From positions 28,264-92,263 of the forward strand of contig JADJOG010000009.1 of NCBI GenBank assembly GCA_016713865.1: a stretch of 64,000 bases of DNA, given 5' to 3'. The translations under genes and the position numbers were made by a program. Positions 45,404 to 54,844 of the stretch are shown here, in pieces. The notes beneath the pieces are model-generated. The model was not told the origin of the DNA, did not search any database, and saw nothing but the letters and a program-made list of their open reading frames with translations. This DNA comes from Flavobacteriales bacterium (GTDB lineage: Bacteria > Bacteroidota > Bacteroidia > Flavobacteriales_F > PHOS-HE28). The stretch's first letter is position 1, and every line of letters begins with the position of its first letter.

Positions 45404-46055
45404 GCCGTTGCAACTCGATCCCGCATTGAAGGTCGCGGAGTTCCTCCTCCAGATCAAGGCCGTCAAACTTAGTCCGCGCAAGCCCTTCACCTGGGCCAGC
45501 GGCTGGAAGAGCCCCATCTATTGCGACAACCGCAAGACACTCTCCTACCCGGCGGTGCGCACCTACATCAGGCAGCAGCTCGTGCAGGTGATCAACAGCG
45601 AGTTCGGCCGGCCCGACATGATCGCAGGCGTGGCCACGGGCGGCATCGCGCATGGCGCATTGGTGGCGCACGACCTGGGCCTGCCCTTCATCTATGTGCG
45701 CAGCGGCGCCAAGGAGCATGGCATGAAGAACCAGGTGGAAGGCGACCTGACGGTGGGCCGCAGCGTGGTGGTGGTGGAGGATCTCGTGAGCACCGGCCAG
45801 AGCAGCCTGAACGCGGTGCATGCGCTACGCGAAGCAGGCTGCGAGGTGAAGGGCATGGCCGCGATCTTCACCTATGGATTCGATGCCGCGCACAAAGCAT
45901 TCGCTGAGGCGAAGGTGAGCCTGCAGACCCTCACGAGCTATCCGGTGCTCGTGGATCAAGCGCTGCGTGATGGTTACATCACCGAGAAGGACCTGCTGCC
46001 GCTGAATGAGTGGCGCAAGGATCCGGCGGTCTGGGGCGCCTCGGTGAAAGCGTGA
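45402..46055 (+). CDS. pyrE: Orotate phosphoribosyltransferase
   Basis: Fifth step of UMP synthesis: orotate plus PRPP gives OMP. 217 residues, intact. The N-terminal AEFLLQIKAVKLSPRKPFTW and ASGWKSPIYCDNRKTLSYP bind orotate. The PRPP motif is VVVVEDLVSTGQSSLNAV, and GVATGGIAHGALVAHDL and YVRSGAKEHGMKNQVEG are typical. The start ATG 45402 gives the usual N-terminal length. It ends 6 bases from convergent mnmD. Confidence 0.96.
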   Translation: MPLQLDPALKVAEFLLQIKAVKLSPRKPFTWASGWKSPIYCDNRKTLSYPAVRTYIRQQLVQVINSEFGRPDMIAGVATGGIAHGALVAHDLGLPFIYVRSGAKEHGMKNQVEGDLTVGRSVVVVEDLVSTGQSSLNAVHALREAGCEVKGMAAIFTYGFDAAHKAFAEAKVSLQTLTSYPVLVDQALRDGYITEKDLLPLNEWRKDPAVWGASVKA

Positions 46056-46061
46056 AACTGA

Positions 46062-46733
46062 TCACTTAACGGCGCGCAGCATCTCCCTCTTCCCCGGCGG
46101 ACCCGGCAAGCGCTCCACGGCAAAACCTGCTGAGATCATGGCACGACGCACATCGCCCTTGGCGCAATAGGTAACCAGCAGACCACCCGGCCGCAAGGCG
46201 CGGTGCATGCGCTCAAAAACCTCCACGGTCCAAAGCTCGGGCTGATGATTGGGCGCGAAGGCATCGAAGTACACCACATCGAATTCCTGATCCGCATCGA
46301 GTCTCCTGACATCGGTAGGAGACCGCTTGAAGCGCAGACCACCCATGCCTTCATGCCACGTATCGGCTGCTGAGGTCATGACATCAAGAAAGGGTTCATG
46401 AAGCCCCGGCCAAGCAAGGTCTTCGCAATGCGCCAGCGCGTTGAGCTGATCGGCTTCGAGGGGAAATGGCTCGAAGGCGTGATAGGCGACGGTGAGCTTG
46501 CCCTCGAGGCAGCGGATCCAGGTGAGCAAGAGGTTGAGGCCGGTGCCGAGGCCGACCTCGAGCACATCGACATGGGGCTTCCCCAAATGCTCGAGCCCTG
46601 CCTTGATGAAGACATGCGTGCTTTCCTGCACCGCGCCGTGGATGCTGTGGTAATGCTCCGCTCCCCATGAAAGCGTGCGAGATCCATCGGCGGTGCGCAC
46701 AAGCACTCGGGCGCGTGAGTGTTCGGCATTCAT
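46062..46733 (-). CDS. mnmD: tRNA (5-methylaminomethyl-2-thiouridine)(34)-methyltransferase MnmD
   Basis: Methylates the wobble uridine of certain tRNAs in the last step of mnm5s2U formation. 223 residues, the stand-alone form without the FAD-dependent MnmC half. SAM-binding VDVLEVGLGTGLNLLLTWIR, the catalytic region YFDAFAPNHQPELWTVEVF, LVTYCAKGDVRRAMISAGF and the terminal LPGPPGKREMLRAVK are all present. A perfect TAGGTTTG -7-like box lies 46 bases upstream on the minus strand. Confidence 0.94.
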   Translation of the reverse strand: MNAEHSRARVLVRTADGSRTLSWGAEHYHSIHGAVQESTHVFIKAGLEHLGKPHVDVLEVGLGTGLNLLLTWIRCLEGKLTVAYHAFEPFPLEADQLNALAHCEDLAWPGLHEPFLDVMTSAADTWHEGMGGLRFKRSPTDVRRLDADQEFDVVYFDAFAPNHQPELWTVEVFERMHRALRPGGLLVTYCAKGDVRRAMISAGFAVERLPGPPGKREMLRAVK

Positions 46734-46771
46734 GGATCGGTGAACGGATTACCGCGTGCAGGTGTTGGGCC

Positions 46772-46787
46772 TACATTCGCAAACCTA
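46772..46787. promoter_or_regulatory. Abutting divergent -7 boxes, mnmD / T9SS propeller gene
   Basis: TACATTCG (46772-46779, plus) is 18 bases before ATG 46798. It directly abuts CAAACCTA (46780-46787), which reads TAGGTTTG on the minus strand and points to mnmD. The two promoters would overlap and exclude each other. Confidence 0.5.
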
Positions 46788-46797
46788 GCTCCTGCAA

Positions 46798-49301
46798 ATG
46801 CTTCGATCAATCGCGCTTTCCACCGCTATCGGCTCATTCCTTCTTCCGGCCATGGCCCAGCAATGGTCGATCTGATGATGGATGATGAGACCAACATCCA
46901 CGAAGTGAAAGCGGCCTTCGATGCCGAATGGCAAGGGCGAGCCTACGAGCGTGGCAAAGGCTGGAAACAATTCCAGCGCTGGCATTGGTTCTGGGAGCAG
47001 CGCACCTGGCCAAGCGGCGAGCGCATCGAACCAGGAGTGTACTTGGAAGCGGTGGAGGAAATGAAGGCCATGCGCGAACGGAAGAGTGGGTCACGCGACG
47101 AAGCGATTTGGGCGCCATTGGGCCCGACCTCGTGGCAGAGCATTTCATACAACCCCGGCAACGGGCGCGTGAACTGCGTAGCGGTTGACCCCTTTGATGC
47201 GCAAGTGCTTTACGCGGGCACACCCAGCGGCGGCCTTTGGCGCAGCCCAGACAATGGCGCCTCGTGGACGGCGCTCTTCACCAACCTGCCATCGATGGGT
47301 GTTTCGGGCATCGCGATGCATCCCGATAGTGCTGGCACCCTTTTCATCGCCACCGGCGACGGCGATGGCTCCGACACCTACAGCGCTGGAGTTCTCAAGA
47401 GCACCGACCACGGGCAGACCTGGCAGACCACCGGCCTGAATTGGAACATCACGCAATCGCGCACCACACGCGCGCTGCGGATGAAACCTGGCAATCCTTC
47501 CCACATGCTCTGCGCGGCTAGCAACGGAATGCACCGCACCGTGAATGGCGGCGCCAATTGGCAGCAAGTGAGCACTGGGTCTTTCCGCGATGTGGAGTTC
47601 CTTCCCGGCGACACCAATGTGGTGCTCGCCTGCACCGATCGCCTCTACCGCAGCAACAATGGAGGCTTGGTGTTCGGAACGGTTTCAACAGGCTTGCCAC
47701 CTCCCAGTGCCGTAGGCCGCATGGCTATTGCGGTGACACCCGCCGATTCCATGCGCGTGTATGTGCTCTGCTCCGACCAAACCGACAACGGTTATCTCGG
47801 CCTCTGGCGCAGCCTCGATGGCGGGCTCTCCTTCCAGCAGATGTCGGGCACACCGAACATCTTCTGCTATGCCGAGGATGGCCTTGATAGCGGTGGCCAG
47901 GCCTGGTATGACATGGCGCTTGCCGTTGAAGAGGACAATGCCGATGTGGTCTATGCAGGCGGCATCAACGTGTGGAAGAGCAACGATGCCGGAGCAACAT
48001 GGTCGATCAAGTCACACTGGGTGTTCCCTGCATCGGTCGGGTACACGCACGCCGACATCCATTCGCTCGATGTGATCGGAGGCCGCTTGTTCTGCGGCTC
48101 CGACGGCGGTCTCTATGTGAGTGACGCAGGCGGCGATTCGTGGACCGACCTGAGCGCAGGACTCGACATCATGCAGTTCTACCGGTTGGGCGGAAGCGAA
48201 TTGATCCCTGAACTGATCGTGGCCGGAGCACAGGACAACGGCAGCAACCGGTACCTGAATGGCCAATGGACCCATGTGTTCGGTGCCGATGGCATGGAAG
48301 CAGCGGTTGATCCGGAGGATCCCCAGATATTGTACAGCACCTCGCAGAACGGCGGATTGCGCCGATCGGATAACAACGGCGTTGATTGGAACCAGATCAG
48401 CGATTGGATCCCGGACGAGGGTGCATGGGTAACGCCATTCGCGCTTGATGCCACCTGGCCGGGCCGTATTCTGGCCGGTTACCGGAATGTATGGGCATCC
48501 GATACGCGCGGCGATTCGTGGTATCAGAGCACGTTCTGGCCGGAGGATCAATTCGTGCGCGCCATCGCTGTCGCACCCAGTGATGGAAGCGTGATCTACG
48601 CTGCACGGAACGACAGAGCGGAACACAGTCTCGACATGGGCATCACCTGGCAGGATATCCGGCAGGGCCTTCCCTCTTCCAGCCCTACTTCATTCGCTGT
48701 GAGCCATAGCGATCCCATGCACGTTTGGATCTCGTTGAGCGGCACCGGCTCCGGTCAAAAAGTGTACGAGAGCTTCGATGGAGGTTTCACTTGGATCAAC
48801 AAGAGCCAAGGCCTGCCCAATGTGCCGGCCAATAGCATCGTAACGCAGCCCAACTCGCCGAATGGCCTCTATCTCGGCACCGACCTCGGCGTGTTCTACC
48901 GCGATGACTACATGACGCATTGGGAGCCTTATGGCCTCGAAATGCCGAACGTGGTGGTGAGCGAAGTGGAGATCAACATGGCCGCTGGGAAATTGCGCGC
49001 AGCCACTTATGGGCGCGGCATCTGGGAAGCCGACCTCTACTTCTCCCCGTTCGCAAGCGTTGCTGAGCGCGCTGCAGTGCAAGGTCCGCGGGTGGTAGCA
49101 TTGGATATGGAAGGCCGCTTCGGCGTGCTGAGCGATGAGCCACTGACCGCAGTGCGCGTGATCGATGGCCTCGGACGCGAGCTGATGCAACTGCCCGGCG
49201 CGCGAGCGAATCGAATCGATTTGAGCGCACAGCCAGGTGGCGCATACATCATTGAGGTGAGCACGGCATCGGGCCGCTGGGGGCGCCGCGTGATCCGTTA
49301 A
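46798..49301 (+). pseudogene. T9SS-secreted beta-propeller protein (VPS10/sialidase-like repeats), early frameshift
   Basis: Extracellular protein of about 834 residues. The signal peptide (MLRSIALSTAIGSFLLPAMA) is read from ATG 46798. A missing base near 46864 moves the rest into the frame that continues DLMMDDETNIHEVKAAFDAE. The body is a series of bladed repeats with Asp-box-like units: GGLWRSPDNGASWTALFTNL, STDHGQTWQTTGLNW, SNDAGATWSIKSHW. The C-terminus (VVALDMEGRFGVLSDEPLTA ... GGAYIIEVSTASGRWGRRVI) is a type A T9SS sorting domain. Glycan binding or hydrolysis is possible, but no catalytic sialidase residues are clear. Confidence 0.88.
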
Positions 49302-49393
49302 GCCTGCTAGGAATTCCTCAGGAGAACTAGCGCTGCTATGCTGCCGTGTACTTTCGAGGCGTGAACGTGACCTTCGATACGAGTGCATGATGT

Positions 49394-49548
49394 TAGCCGC
49401 AAAGGCGCAGGGACGCGAAGTCTTGCTCGGCGGAAACGCTGGGCCATGCGAGCTGTATGACCTGCGCAGCGCTTCCTTCGTTCACAGATTCAATCATCAC
49501 TCGAATGTTTGTCTGACTTTTCTTGGCGCCTCTGCGCCTTTGCGGCTA
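49394..49548. repeat. Long inverted repeat, family A copy 2
   Basis: A perfect inner 16-bp match: TAGCCGCAAAGGCGCA (49394-49409) with TGCGCCTTTGCGGCTA (49533-49548). Imperfect pairing extends to 49420 and 49522 around a loop of about 100 bases. Its right arm ends 5 bases before the HD-domain gene ATG. Copy 1 is at 15436-15523. Confidence 0.75.
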
Positions 49549-49553
49549 TTCGC

Positions 49554-50527
49554 ATGAAGATCCTCAACGACCCCATCTACGGCTTCATCACCGTTCCGCA
49601 CCCTGTGCTCCTGCGGCTGATGAACCATCCGTGGTTCCAGCGACTGCGTTACATCAAGCAACTGGGGCTGGGGCATCTGGTGTACCCCGGGGCCTTGCAC
49701 ACGCGCTTCCACCACGCGCTGGGCGCCATGCACCTCATGGGCGAGGCCATTGCCACCCTGCGCGGCAAGGGGCACGAGATCACCGAAGAGGAGGCACTCG
49801 GTGCGCGCATCGCCATCCTCCTGCACGACATCGGTCATGGACCGTTCAGCCATGCGCTGGAGCACAGCTTGGTTGAAGGCATCGGCCATGAGGATGTGAG
49901 CGCGCTGGTGATGGACGCCTTGAACCACGAATTCGATGGCGCGCTGGACCTGTACTGGCAGGTGTATTTGCACAAAGCCGTTGTCCTGCGAGATGATGCT
50001 GGTAGAAACATTGCGGCGCGCGAAAGAAGCTGGCCTTATCGGGAACAGAAGTTTTCGCATCACCGTCGCTGCAACGCTTCCTGCGCGAGCAGCACAACCG
50101 CGCCAGCTTCAACGATCCCGCCGTGCTCACCGCCTTCCTCAAGCTCGACGACCACGACATCATGGGCGCCGTGAAGGTGTGGTGCGATCACGGCGACAAG
50201 ACGCTGGCTCGCCTCACCACCGATCTGGTCACGCGCCGCAACTTGCGCATCACCTTGCAGAACATCCCGTGGAGCGATAACCGCATCGCCGAGCTGCGCA
50301 AGCAAGTGTCCGATCAATTGGGCATACCGCTGACAGAGGCCGCACGCTTCGTGATCACGGGTTGCGTCGTGAACAACGCCTATGACCCAACGAACGACCG
50401 CATCGAGCTGCTCTACAAGGACGGCACCTTGCACGACATCGCCGAGGCCAGCGACAACCTGGGCATCGCGGCATTGAGCAAGCCGGTGGAGAAGTATTAT
50501 TTGGCGTGGCCGAGGTGGATGCGTTAG
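49554..50527 (+). pseudogene. HD-domain hydrolase with frameshifts and internal deletion
   Basis: Metal-dependent phosphohydrolase of the HD superfamily (dGTPase-like in layout). From ATG 49554, KILNDPIYGFITVPHPVLLR and LGLGHLVYPGALHTRFHHAL lead to the HD motif ILLHDIGHGPFSHALEHSL. After NHEFDGALDL (about 49950) the sequence goes straight to YWQVYLHKAVV. In homologues about 85 residues lie between these, including the FLHQLVSSQLDMDRLDYL segment. Further indels near 49990 and 50045 precede a clean C-terminal half (RASFNDPAVLTAFLKLDDHD ... KYYLAWPRWMR). If the deletion is real, the protein loses a metal ligand region and is dead. Confidence 0.8.
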
Positions 50528-50584
50528 CAGACCCTGCGAAGCCGTCATATTGAACCAAACGAGCCCTCGGGCATCTTTGCTTCC

Positions 50585-52090
50585 ATGAAGCATGCCCTAT
50601 GCCTGATGATGGCTCTGTTGGCGGGGCCGGCCATGTTCGCCCAACAACCCAACATCCTGCTGATCATCGCGGACGACATGGGCTTGGACCCCGTGCCCGG
50701 CTATATGCCCGGTCCGCAGAAGGCCGCCATGCCGAACCTGGAAGCGCTGATGTCCACTGGCCTCAGCTTCGATAACGTCTGGGCTGACCCGCTGTGCTCG
50801 CCAACACGCTCCACCATCCTCACCGGTCGCTACGGATTGTACACCGGAGTTCTCAACGCTGGCACTGCATCGCTGCTGCCGGCTGATGAGATCACCCTGC
50901 ATCGTTACATCGACGACGTCAACAGCGGCTACGCGAGCAGCATCATCGGCAAATGGCACTTGGGCGGCACCATGCCGGCACCAAACTACCCGAACGCAAT
51001 GGGCATTCCGTATTACGCGGGCTTGCTCTCAGGCTCTGTTTCGAATTACTCAGCGTGGAACCTCACGATCAACGGCACCACAGCTCCGAACACGTCGTAC
51101 ATCACCACCACGCTCACCGACCTGGCCTTGGACTGGATCGGCCAGCAGCAGCAACCTTGGTTCTGCTGGCTCGCCTACAACGCGCCGCACACGCCGTTCC
51201 ACCTGCCACCGCTGGACATGCACTCGCAAGGCGCTTTGCCCACTGACCAAGCGAGCATAAACGCCAACCCGCTGCCATACTACCTCGCGATGTGCGAAAG
51301 CGTGGACCATGAGATCGGCCGCATCATGAGCGCACTGCCGCAGGAAACTCTGGACAACACGGTCATCATCTTCCTCGGAGATAATGGCACAGAGGCACAA
51401 GTGATACAGGCACCATACGTGGAAACACACGCTAAGGGCACGCTTTACGAAGGCGGCGTTCGCGTGCCCATGGTGATCAGCGGGCCCAGCGTCTCTCGCA
51501 TCGGCGAGCGAGAGCCCTCGTTGGTGAACACCAGCGACCTCTTCGCCACCATCGTTGAACTCACCGGCCACGCATTGCCCATCTACTACGACAGCAGAAG
51601 CCTTGTGCCATTGCTGTCGCAAGCCGGGCTTTCGGTTCGTGAATGCGCCTATACCGAGGTGCTCGCCCAAACCGGCGGCTTCGCCTATCGCAATCAGCGA
51701 TACAAATACATGGATCCCACAGTGGGTCAACCTCGCTTCTTCGATCTGCAAGAGGATCCATGGGAGATGAACAACCTCTTGACGGGCGGCTTGAACGCTG
51801 AGCAGCAGGAGGCATTCGACCAACTGAGCCAAGGATGCGAATTGAACCTGCGCGTGGATGAATCGACTAGGTCGCGTTTGACGCTCTGGCCGAATCCCTT
51901 GAACGGTTCCCTGAACGTTGCGAATGGGGCAACCGCCGCACTCCCATTCACGCTCTTACGTGCGGACGGCGCACTGATCCGGGCAGGATTGCTCCCGCCA
52001 GGGAACAGCACGCTTGACTTTGCTGACTTGCCGCCGGGACTCTACCTGTTCCAGGCCGCGGGCACCAACCAACGGCTTGTGCTCCAATAG
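50585..52090 (+). CDS. T9SS-secreted sulfatase-like hydrolase
   Basis: 501 residues, intact. After a signal peptide (KHALCLMMALLAGPAMFAQ), the metal site NILLIIADDMGLD and the formylglycine motif CSPTRSTILTGRYG (Cys71) are complete. GKWHLGG and the later TVIIFLGDNGTE supply further active-site residues. Activity needs a formylglycine-generating enzyme, not seen in the window. The C-terminal ~75 residues (LTLWPNPLNGSLNVANG ... LPPGLYLFQAAGTNQRLVLQ) are a type A T9SS sorting domain. Likely an extracellular sulfate-ester hydrolase; substrate unknown. Confidence 0.92.
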   Translation: MKHALCLMMALLAGPAMFAQQPNILLIIADDMGLDPVPGYMPGPQKAAMPNLEALMSTGLSFDNVWADPLCSPTRSTILTGRYGLYTGVLNAGTASLLPADEITLHRYIDDVNSGYASSIIGKWHLGGTMPAPNYPNAMGIPYYAGLLSGSVSNYSAWNLTINGTTAPNTSYITTTLTDLALDWIGQQQQPWFCWLAYNAPHTPFHLPPLDMHSQGALPTDQASINANPLPYYLAMCESVDHEIGRIMSALPQETLDNTVIIFLGDNGTEAQVIQAPYVETHAKGTLYEGGVRVPMVISGPSVSRIGEREPSLVNTSDLFATIVELTGHALPIYYDSRSLVPLLSQAGLSVRECAYTEVLAQTGGFAYRNQRYKYMDPTVGQPRFFDLQEDPWEMNNLLTGGLNAEQQEAFDQLSQGCELNLRVDESTRSRLTLWPNPLNGSLNVANGATAALPFTLLRADGALIRAGLLPPGNSTLDFADLPPGLYLFQAAGTNQRLVLQ

Positions 52091-52121
52091 CTGATCCTGC
52101 AGCGATGGCCATCTTCGCGCC

Positions 52122-52895
52122 ATGCCAACCATCCTCATCACCGGCGCCACCGCCGGTTTCGGCGAAGCCACCGCACGCAGGTTCGCGAGCGAGGGCTGGC
52201 GCGTGATCATCACCGGCCGCCGCAAGGAGCGCCTCGAAGCGCTGCGCAAGGAGCTCGAAGGCTTACATGGCACCATGGAAGGACCATCCATCGTTCACGT
52301 ATTGCACTTCGATGTGCGTGACAATGCCGCTGTGGAGCAAGCCATCGCCTCGTTGCCAGAAGACTGGAAGGCCATCGACGTGCTAATGAACAACGCCGGC
52401 CTCGCAGCAGGCTTCGACACCATTCAAGACGGCAGCCTCGACGATTGGAACCGCATGCTCGACACCAACGTGAAGGGCCTGCTGCATGCGAGCCGCGCGG
52501 TAATCCCCGGGATGATCGCGCGCGGCAAGGGGCACATCATCAACATCGGCAGCGTGGCGGGCAAGGAAGTGTACCCCAAGGGCAACGTGTATTGCGCCAG
52601 CAAGCATGCGGTGGATGCGCTCACCAAGGGCATGCGCCAGGACTTGCTTCCACATGGCATCAAGGTCACGCAGATCGCGCCGGGACTGGCTGAGACGGAG
52701 TTCAGCCAAGTGCGCTTCCACGGCGATGAACAGAAAGCGAAGCAGGTCTATCTGGGCATGACGCCGTTGAACGGCAGCGACATCGCGGAGCTGGTGTGGT
52801 TCGCCGCAACGCGCCCGCCGCATGTGTGCATCAACGACCTGGTGGTGATGCCCACGGCGCAGGCCGGAAGCACGCTGGTACACCGCAAGGCCTGA
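52122..52895 (+). CDS. SDR family NAD(P)-dependent oxidoreductase (YdfG-like)
   Basis: 257 residues, intact. Cofactor motif ILITGATAGFGEATARRFAS, NAG motif VLMNNAGLAAGF, catalytic Ser in INIGSVAGKEVYP and the YCASKHAVDALTKG (YxxxK) pair are all present. It resembles YdfG-type dehydrogenases for 3-hydroxy acids or amino acids such as L-allo-threonine. The C-terminal DLVVMPTAQA is also typical. It is the first of a run of plus-strand genes leading to the lipid A cluster, but a separate -7-like box follows it. Confidence 0.92.
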   Translation: MPTILITGATAGFGEATARRFASEGWRVIITGRRKERLEALRKELEGLHGTMEGPSIVHVLHFDVRDNAAVEQAIASLPEDWKAIDVLMNNAGLAAGFDTIQDGSLDDWNRMLDTNVKGLLHASRAVIPGMIARGKGHIINIGSVAGKEVYPKGNVYCASKHAVDALTKGMRQDLLPHGIKVTQIAPGLAETEFSQVRFHGDEQKAKQVYLGMTPLNGSDIAELVWFAATRPPHVCINDLVVMPTAQAGSTLVHRKA

Positions 52896-52898
52896 GCT

Positions 52899-52906
52899 AC
52901 ATTCGG
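52899..52906 (+). promoter_or_regulatory. Candidate -7 box (TACATTCG)
   Basis: TACATTCG lies 17 bases before ATG 52924 and just past the SDR stop codon. It may start the transcript that runs through DUF2911 into lpxD. Confidence 0.45.
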
Positions 52907-52923
52907 CGCCAAATCAGCCAGCC

Positions 52924-53178
52924 ATGAACAACGGCAACTGGGCCAAGACCCTCCTCTTCACCCTCATCGGCTTCGGCTTGGGCTGGGCCATCTGCTGCCT
53001 TACCTGCGGACGCTGCGGCGGCGGAAGCTGCGATCGGGAGAAGGCCGCATGCCATGCCGAAGCCTCGTGCGGACATGGCGCCGTAAAAGGCAAGTGCTGC
53101 AAGGCCGACGGCAAAGAAGCCCACGAGCATCACGAGCACGGCAGCGAGATGCCTGCCGACAGCACACACGCGCACTGA
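52924..53178 (+). CDS. Small Cys/His-rich membrane protein
   Basis: 84 residues. One membrane helix (KTLLFTLIGFGLGWAICCL) is followed by a Cys-rich stretch (TCGRCGGGSCDREKAACHAE, CGHGAVKGKCC) and a His-rich tail (EAHEHHEHGSEMP ... HAH). There are nine to ten Cys and nine His in under 70 residues, so metal binding (zinc, copper or nickel) is likely. No family is recognised. It lies 3 bases before the DUF2911 gene, suggesting co-expression. Confidence 0.75.
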   Translation: MNNGNWAKTLLFTLIGFGLGWAICCLTCGRCGGGSCDREKAACHAEASCGHGAVKGKCCKADGKEAHEHHEHGSEMPADSTHAH

Positions 53179-53181
53179 TCC

Positions 53182-53730
53182 ATGCCCAAGTTGCTCAAAC
53201 GCATCCTCGTGGCCCTGCTGGCCATCGGCATCGCCGGCGTGTTCGCCTTTCAATGGATGAAGCGCAACACCAAGAAGCACAGTCCGGAGGAGACCTACAC
53301 CTACTACGCGGGCGACTTCAACCTGAGCGTGACCTATTGCAGGCCCTACAAGAAGGGCCGCGCCATCTTCGGCGAATTGGTGCCTTATGGCAAAGTGTGG
53401 CGCACCGGCGCGAATGAGGCCACCGTGCTCAAGGTGAATGAGGACATCAGTTTCGACGGCAAGCCCGTGAAAGCCGGCACGTACACGTTGTGGTCCATGC
53501 CCGGCGCCAAGCAATGGGAGGTGTACCTCAACAGCGGCATGTACTCGTGGGGCGTCGATTTCGATGGCAATGCGCAGCGCGATCCGCAGAAGGACGTGGC
53601 CGTGGCCAAAGTTCCAGTGACGCTTCTCCCCGAAACCGTGGAGCAGTTCACCATCACCGTGAACGACGAAGGCACCGACCTGATCCTGCAATGGGACGAT
53701 GTGCTGATCGCCGTGCCCTTCACCCACTGA
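53182..53730 (+). CDS. DUF2911 domain protein
   Basis: 182 residues. An N-terminal membrane anchor or signal (LLKRILVALLAIGIAGVFAF) is followed by the DUF2911 fold: YCRPYKKGRAIFGELVPYGK, VWRTGANEATVLKVNEDISF and KAGTYTLWSMPGAKQWEVYL. The family is common in Bacteroidota and is of unknown function; it is expected in the periplasm or outer envelope. The frame is intact. It lies between the Cys/His-rich gene (3 bases) and lpxD (3 bases). Confidence 0.92.
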   Translation: MPKLLKRILVALLAIGIAGVFAFQWMKRNTKKHSPEETYTYYAGDFNLSVTYCRPYKKGRAIFGELVPYGKVWRTGANEATVLKVNEDISFDGKPVKAGTYTLWSMPGAKQWEVYLNSGMYSWGVDFDGNAQRDPQKDVAVAKVPVTLLPETVEQFTITVNDEGTDLILQWDDVLIAVPFTH

Positions 53731-53733
53731 CGC

Positions 53734-54787
53734 ATGCAGTTCACCGCCGAACAGATCGCCGAGCTCCTGGAGGGTGAAGTGGATGGCGACCCGCAGGTGC
53801 TCGTGAACGACCTCGCCAAGATCGAGGAGGCCCGCAGCGGCACGCTCACCTTCCTGGCCAATCCGATCTACACCGAATACATCTACAAGACGAAGGCGAC
53901 CATCGCCATCGTGGCGCGCGAATTCGCACCGCAGCACCCGCTGCCCAAGACGCTCACACTGATCCGCGTGAGTGACCCGCGCATGGCGTTCACGCAGTTG
54001 CTCGAACGCAACAACGAGCTGCGCTACGAGAAGAAAGGCGTTGAGCAGCCGAGCTTCGTGAGCCCCAGCGCCAAATTGGGCAAGAACGTCTACATCGGGG
54101 CATTTAGCTATGTGGGCGACGATGTGGTGCTGGCCGATGGCGTGAAGGTGTTCCCCAACTGCTACATCGGCGATGGCGTGCGCCTTGGAGCCGGCACCCG
54201 CATACATGCTGGCGTGAAGATCTACCACGGCACCGTGATGGGCGCGCATTGCGTGATCCACAGCGGCGCGGTGATCGGGGCCGATGGCTTCGGTTTCGTG
54301 CCCAATGCCGATGGCGTTTATGAGAAGATGCCGCAGGTGGGCAACGTGGTCTTCGAGGACCGCGTGGAAGTAGGCGCCAAACACCACCATCGACCGCGCC
54401 ACCTTGGGCACCACGTACATCCGCGAAGGCAGCAAGCTCGACAACCTGATCCAGATCGGCCACAACGCCGACATCGGCAAGCACAACGTGATCGTCGCGC
54501 AAACAGGCATCGCGGGCAGCACCGTGGTAGGCGATCGCAACCAGATCGGCGGACAGGTAGGCATCGCGGGCCACCTCACGATCGGCAACAACGTGCGCAT
54601 CGCCGCGCAGAGCGGCATCGGATCCGACATCGCCGACGGCCGCACCGTGCAGGGCTCACCTGCTTTCGACAAGGGCCCGTACGACCGCAGCTACGTGGTG
54701 TACCGCAAGCTGCCCGAGCTGCAGAAGCGGATCGACGCGCTGGAGAAAGCCCTGGCCGAAGCGCTGAAGGCCAAAGGCCAGCAGTAA
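53734..54787 (+). pseudogene. lpxD: UDP-3-O-(3-hydroxyacyl)glucosamine N-acyltransferase, one frameshift
   Basis: Third acylation-stage enzyme of lipid A synthesis; adds the N-linked hydroxyacyl chain. The N-terminal uridine-binding domain (FTAEQIAELLEGEVDGDPQV ... ARSGTLTFLANPIYTEYIY) leads to left-handed beta-helix hexapeptide repeats. The catalytic His lies in MGAHCVIHSGAVIGADGFGF. One indel near 54378 (AAACACC) shifts the frame; the continuation NTTIDRATLGTTYIREGSKL runs clean to TAA 54785-54787. Corrected length is about 351 residues. It begins the lpxD-lpxC/fabZ-lpxA group. Confidence 0.93.
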
Positions 54788-54814
54788 GCGGCTTTTCCGC
54801 AAGCCCTCCCCGCC

Positions 54815-54841
54815 TACCTTCGCCGGGCTTTGCAAAGCCCG
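54815..54841 (+). promoter_or_regulatory. -7-like box followed by an 18-base palindrome before lpxC/fabZ
   Basis: TACCTTCG (54815-54822) lies 22 bases before ATG 54845. Between them is the perfect palindrome CGGGCTTTGCAAAGCCCG (54824-54841). If transcription starts just past the box, the mRNA would begin with or contain this hairpin immediately before the start codon. Confidence 0.45.
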
Positions 54842-54844
54842 CAC

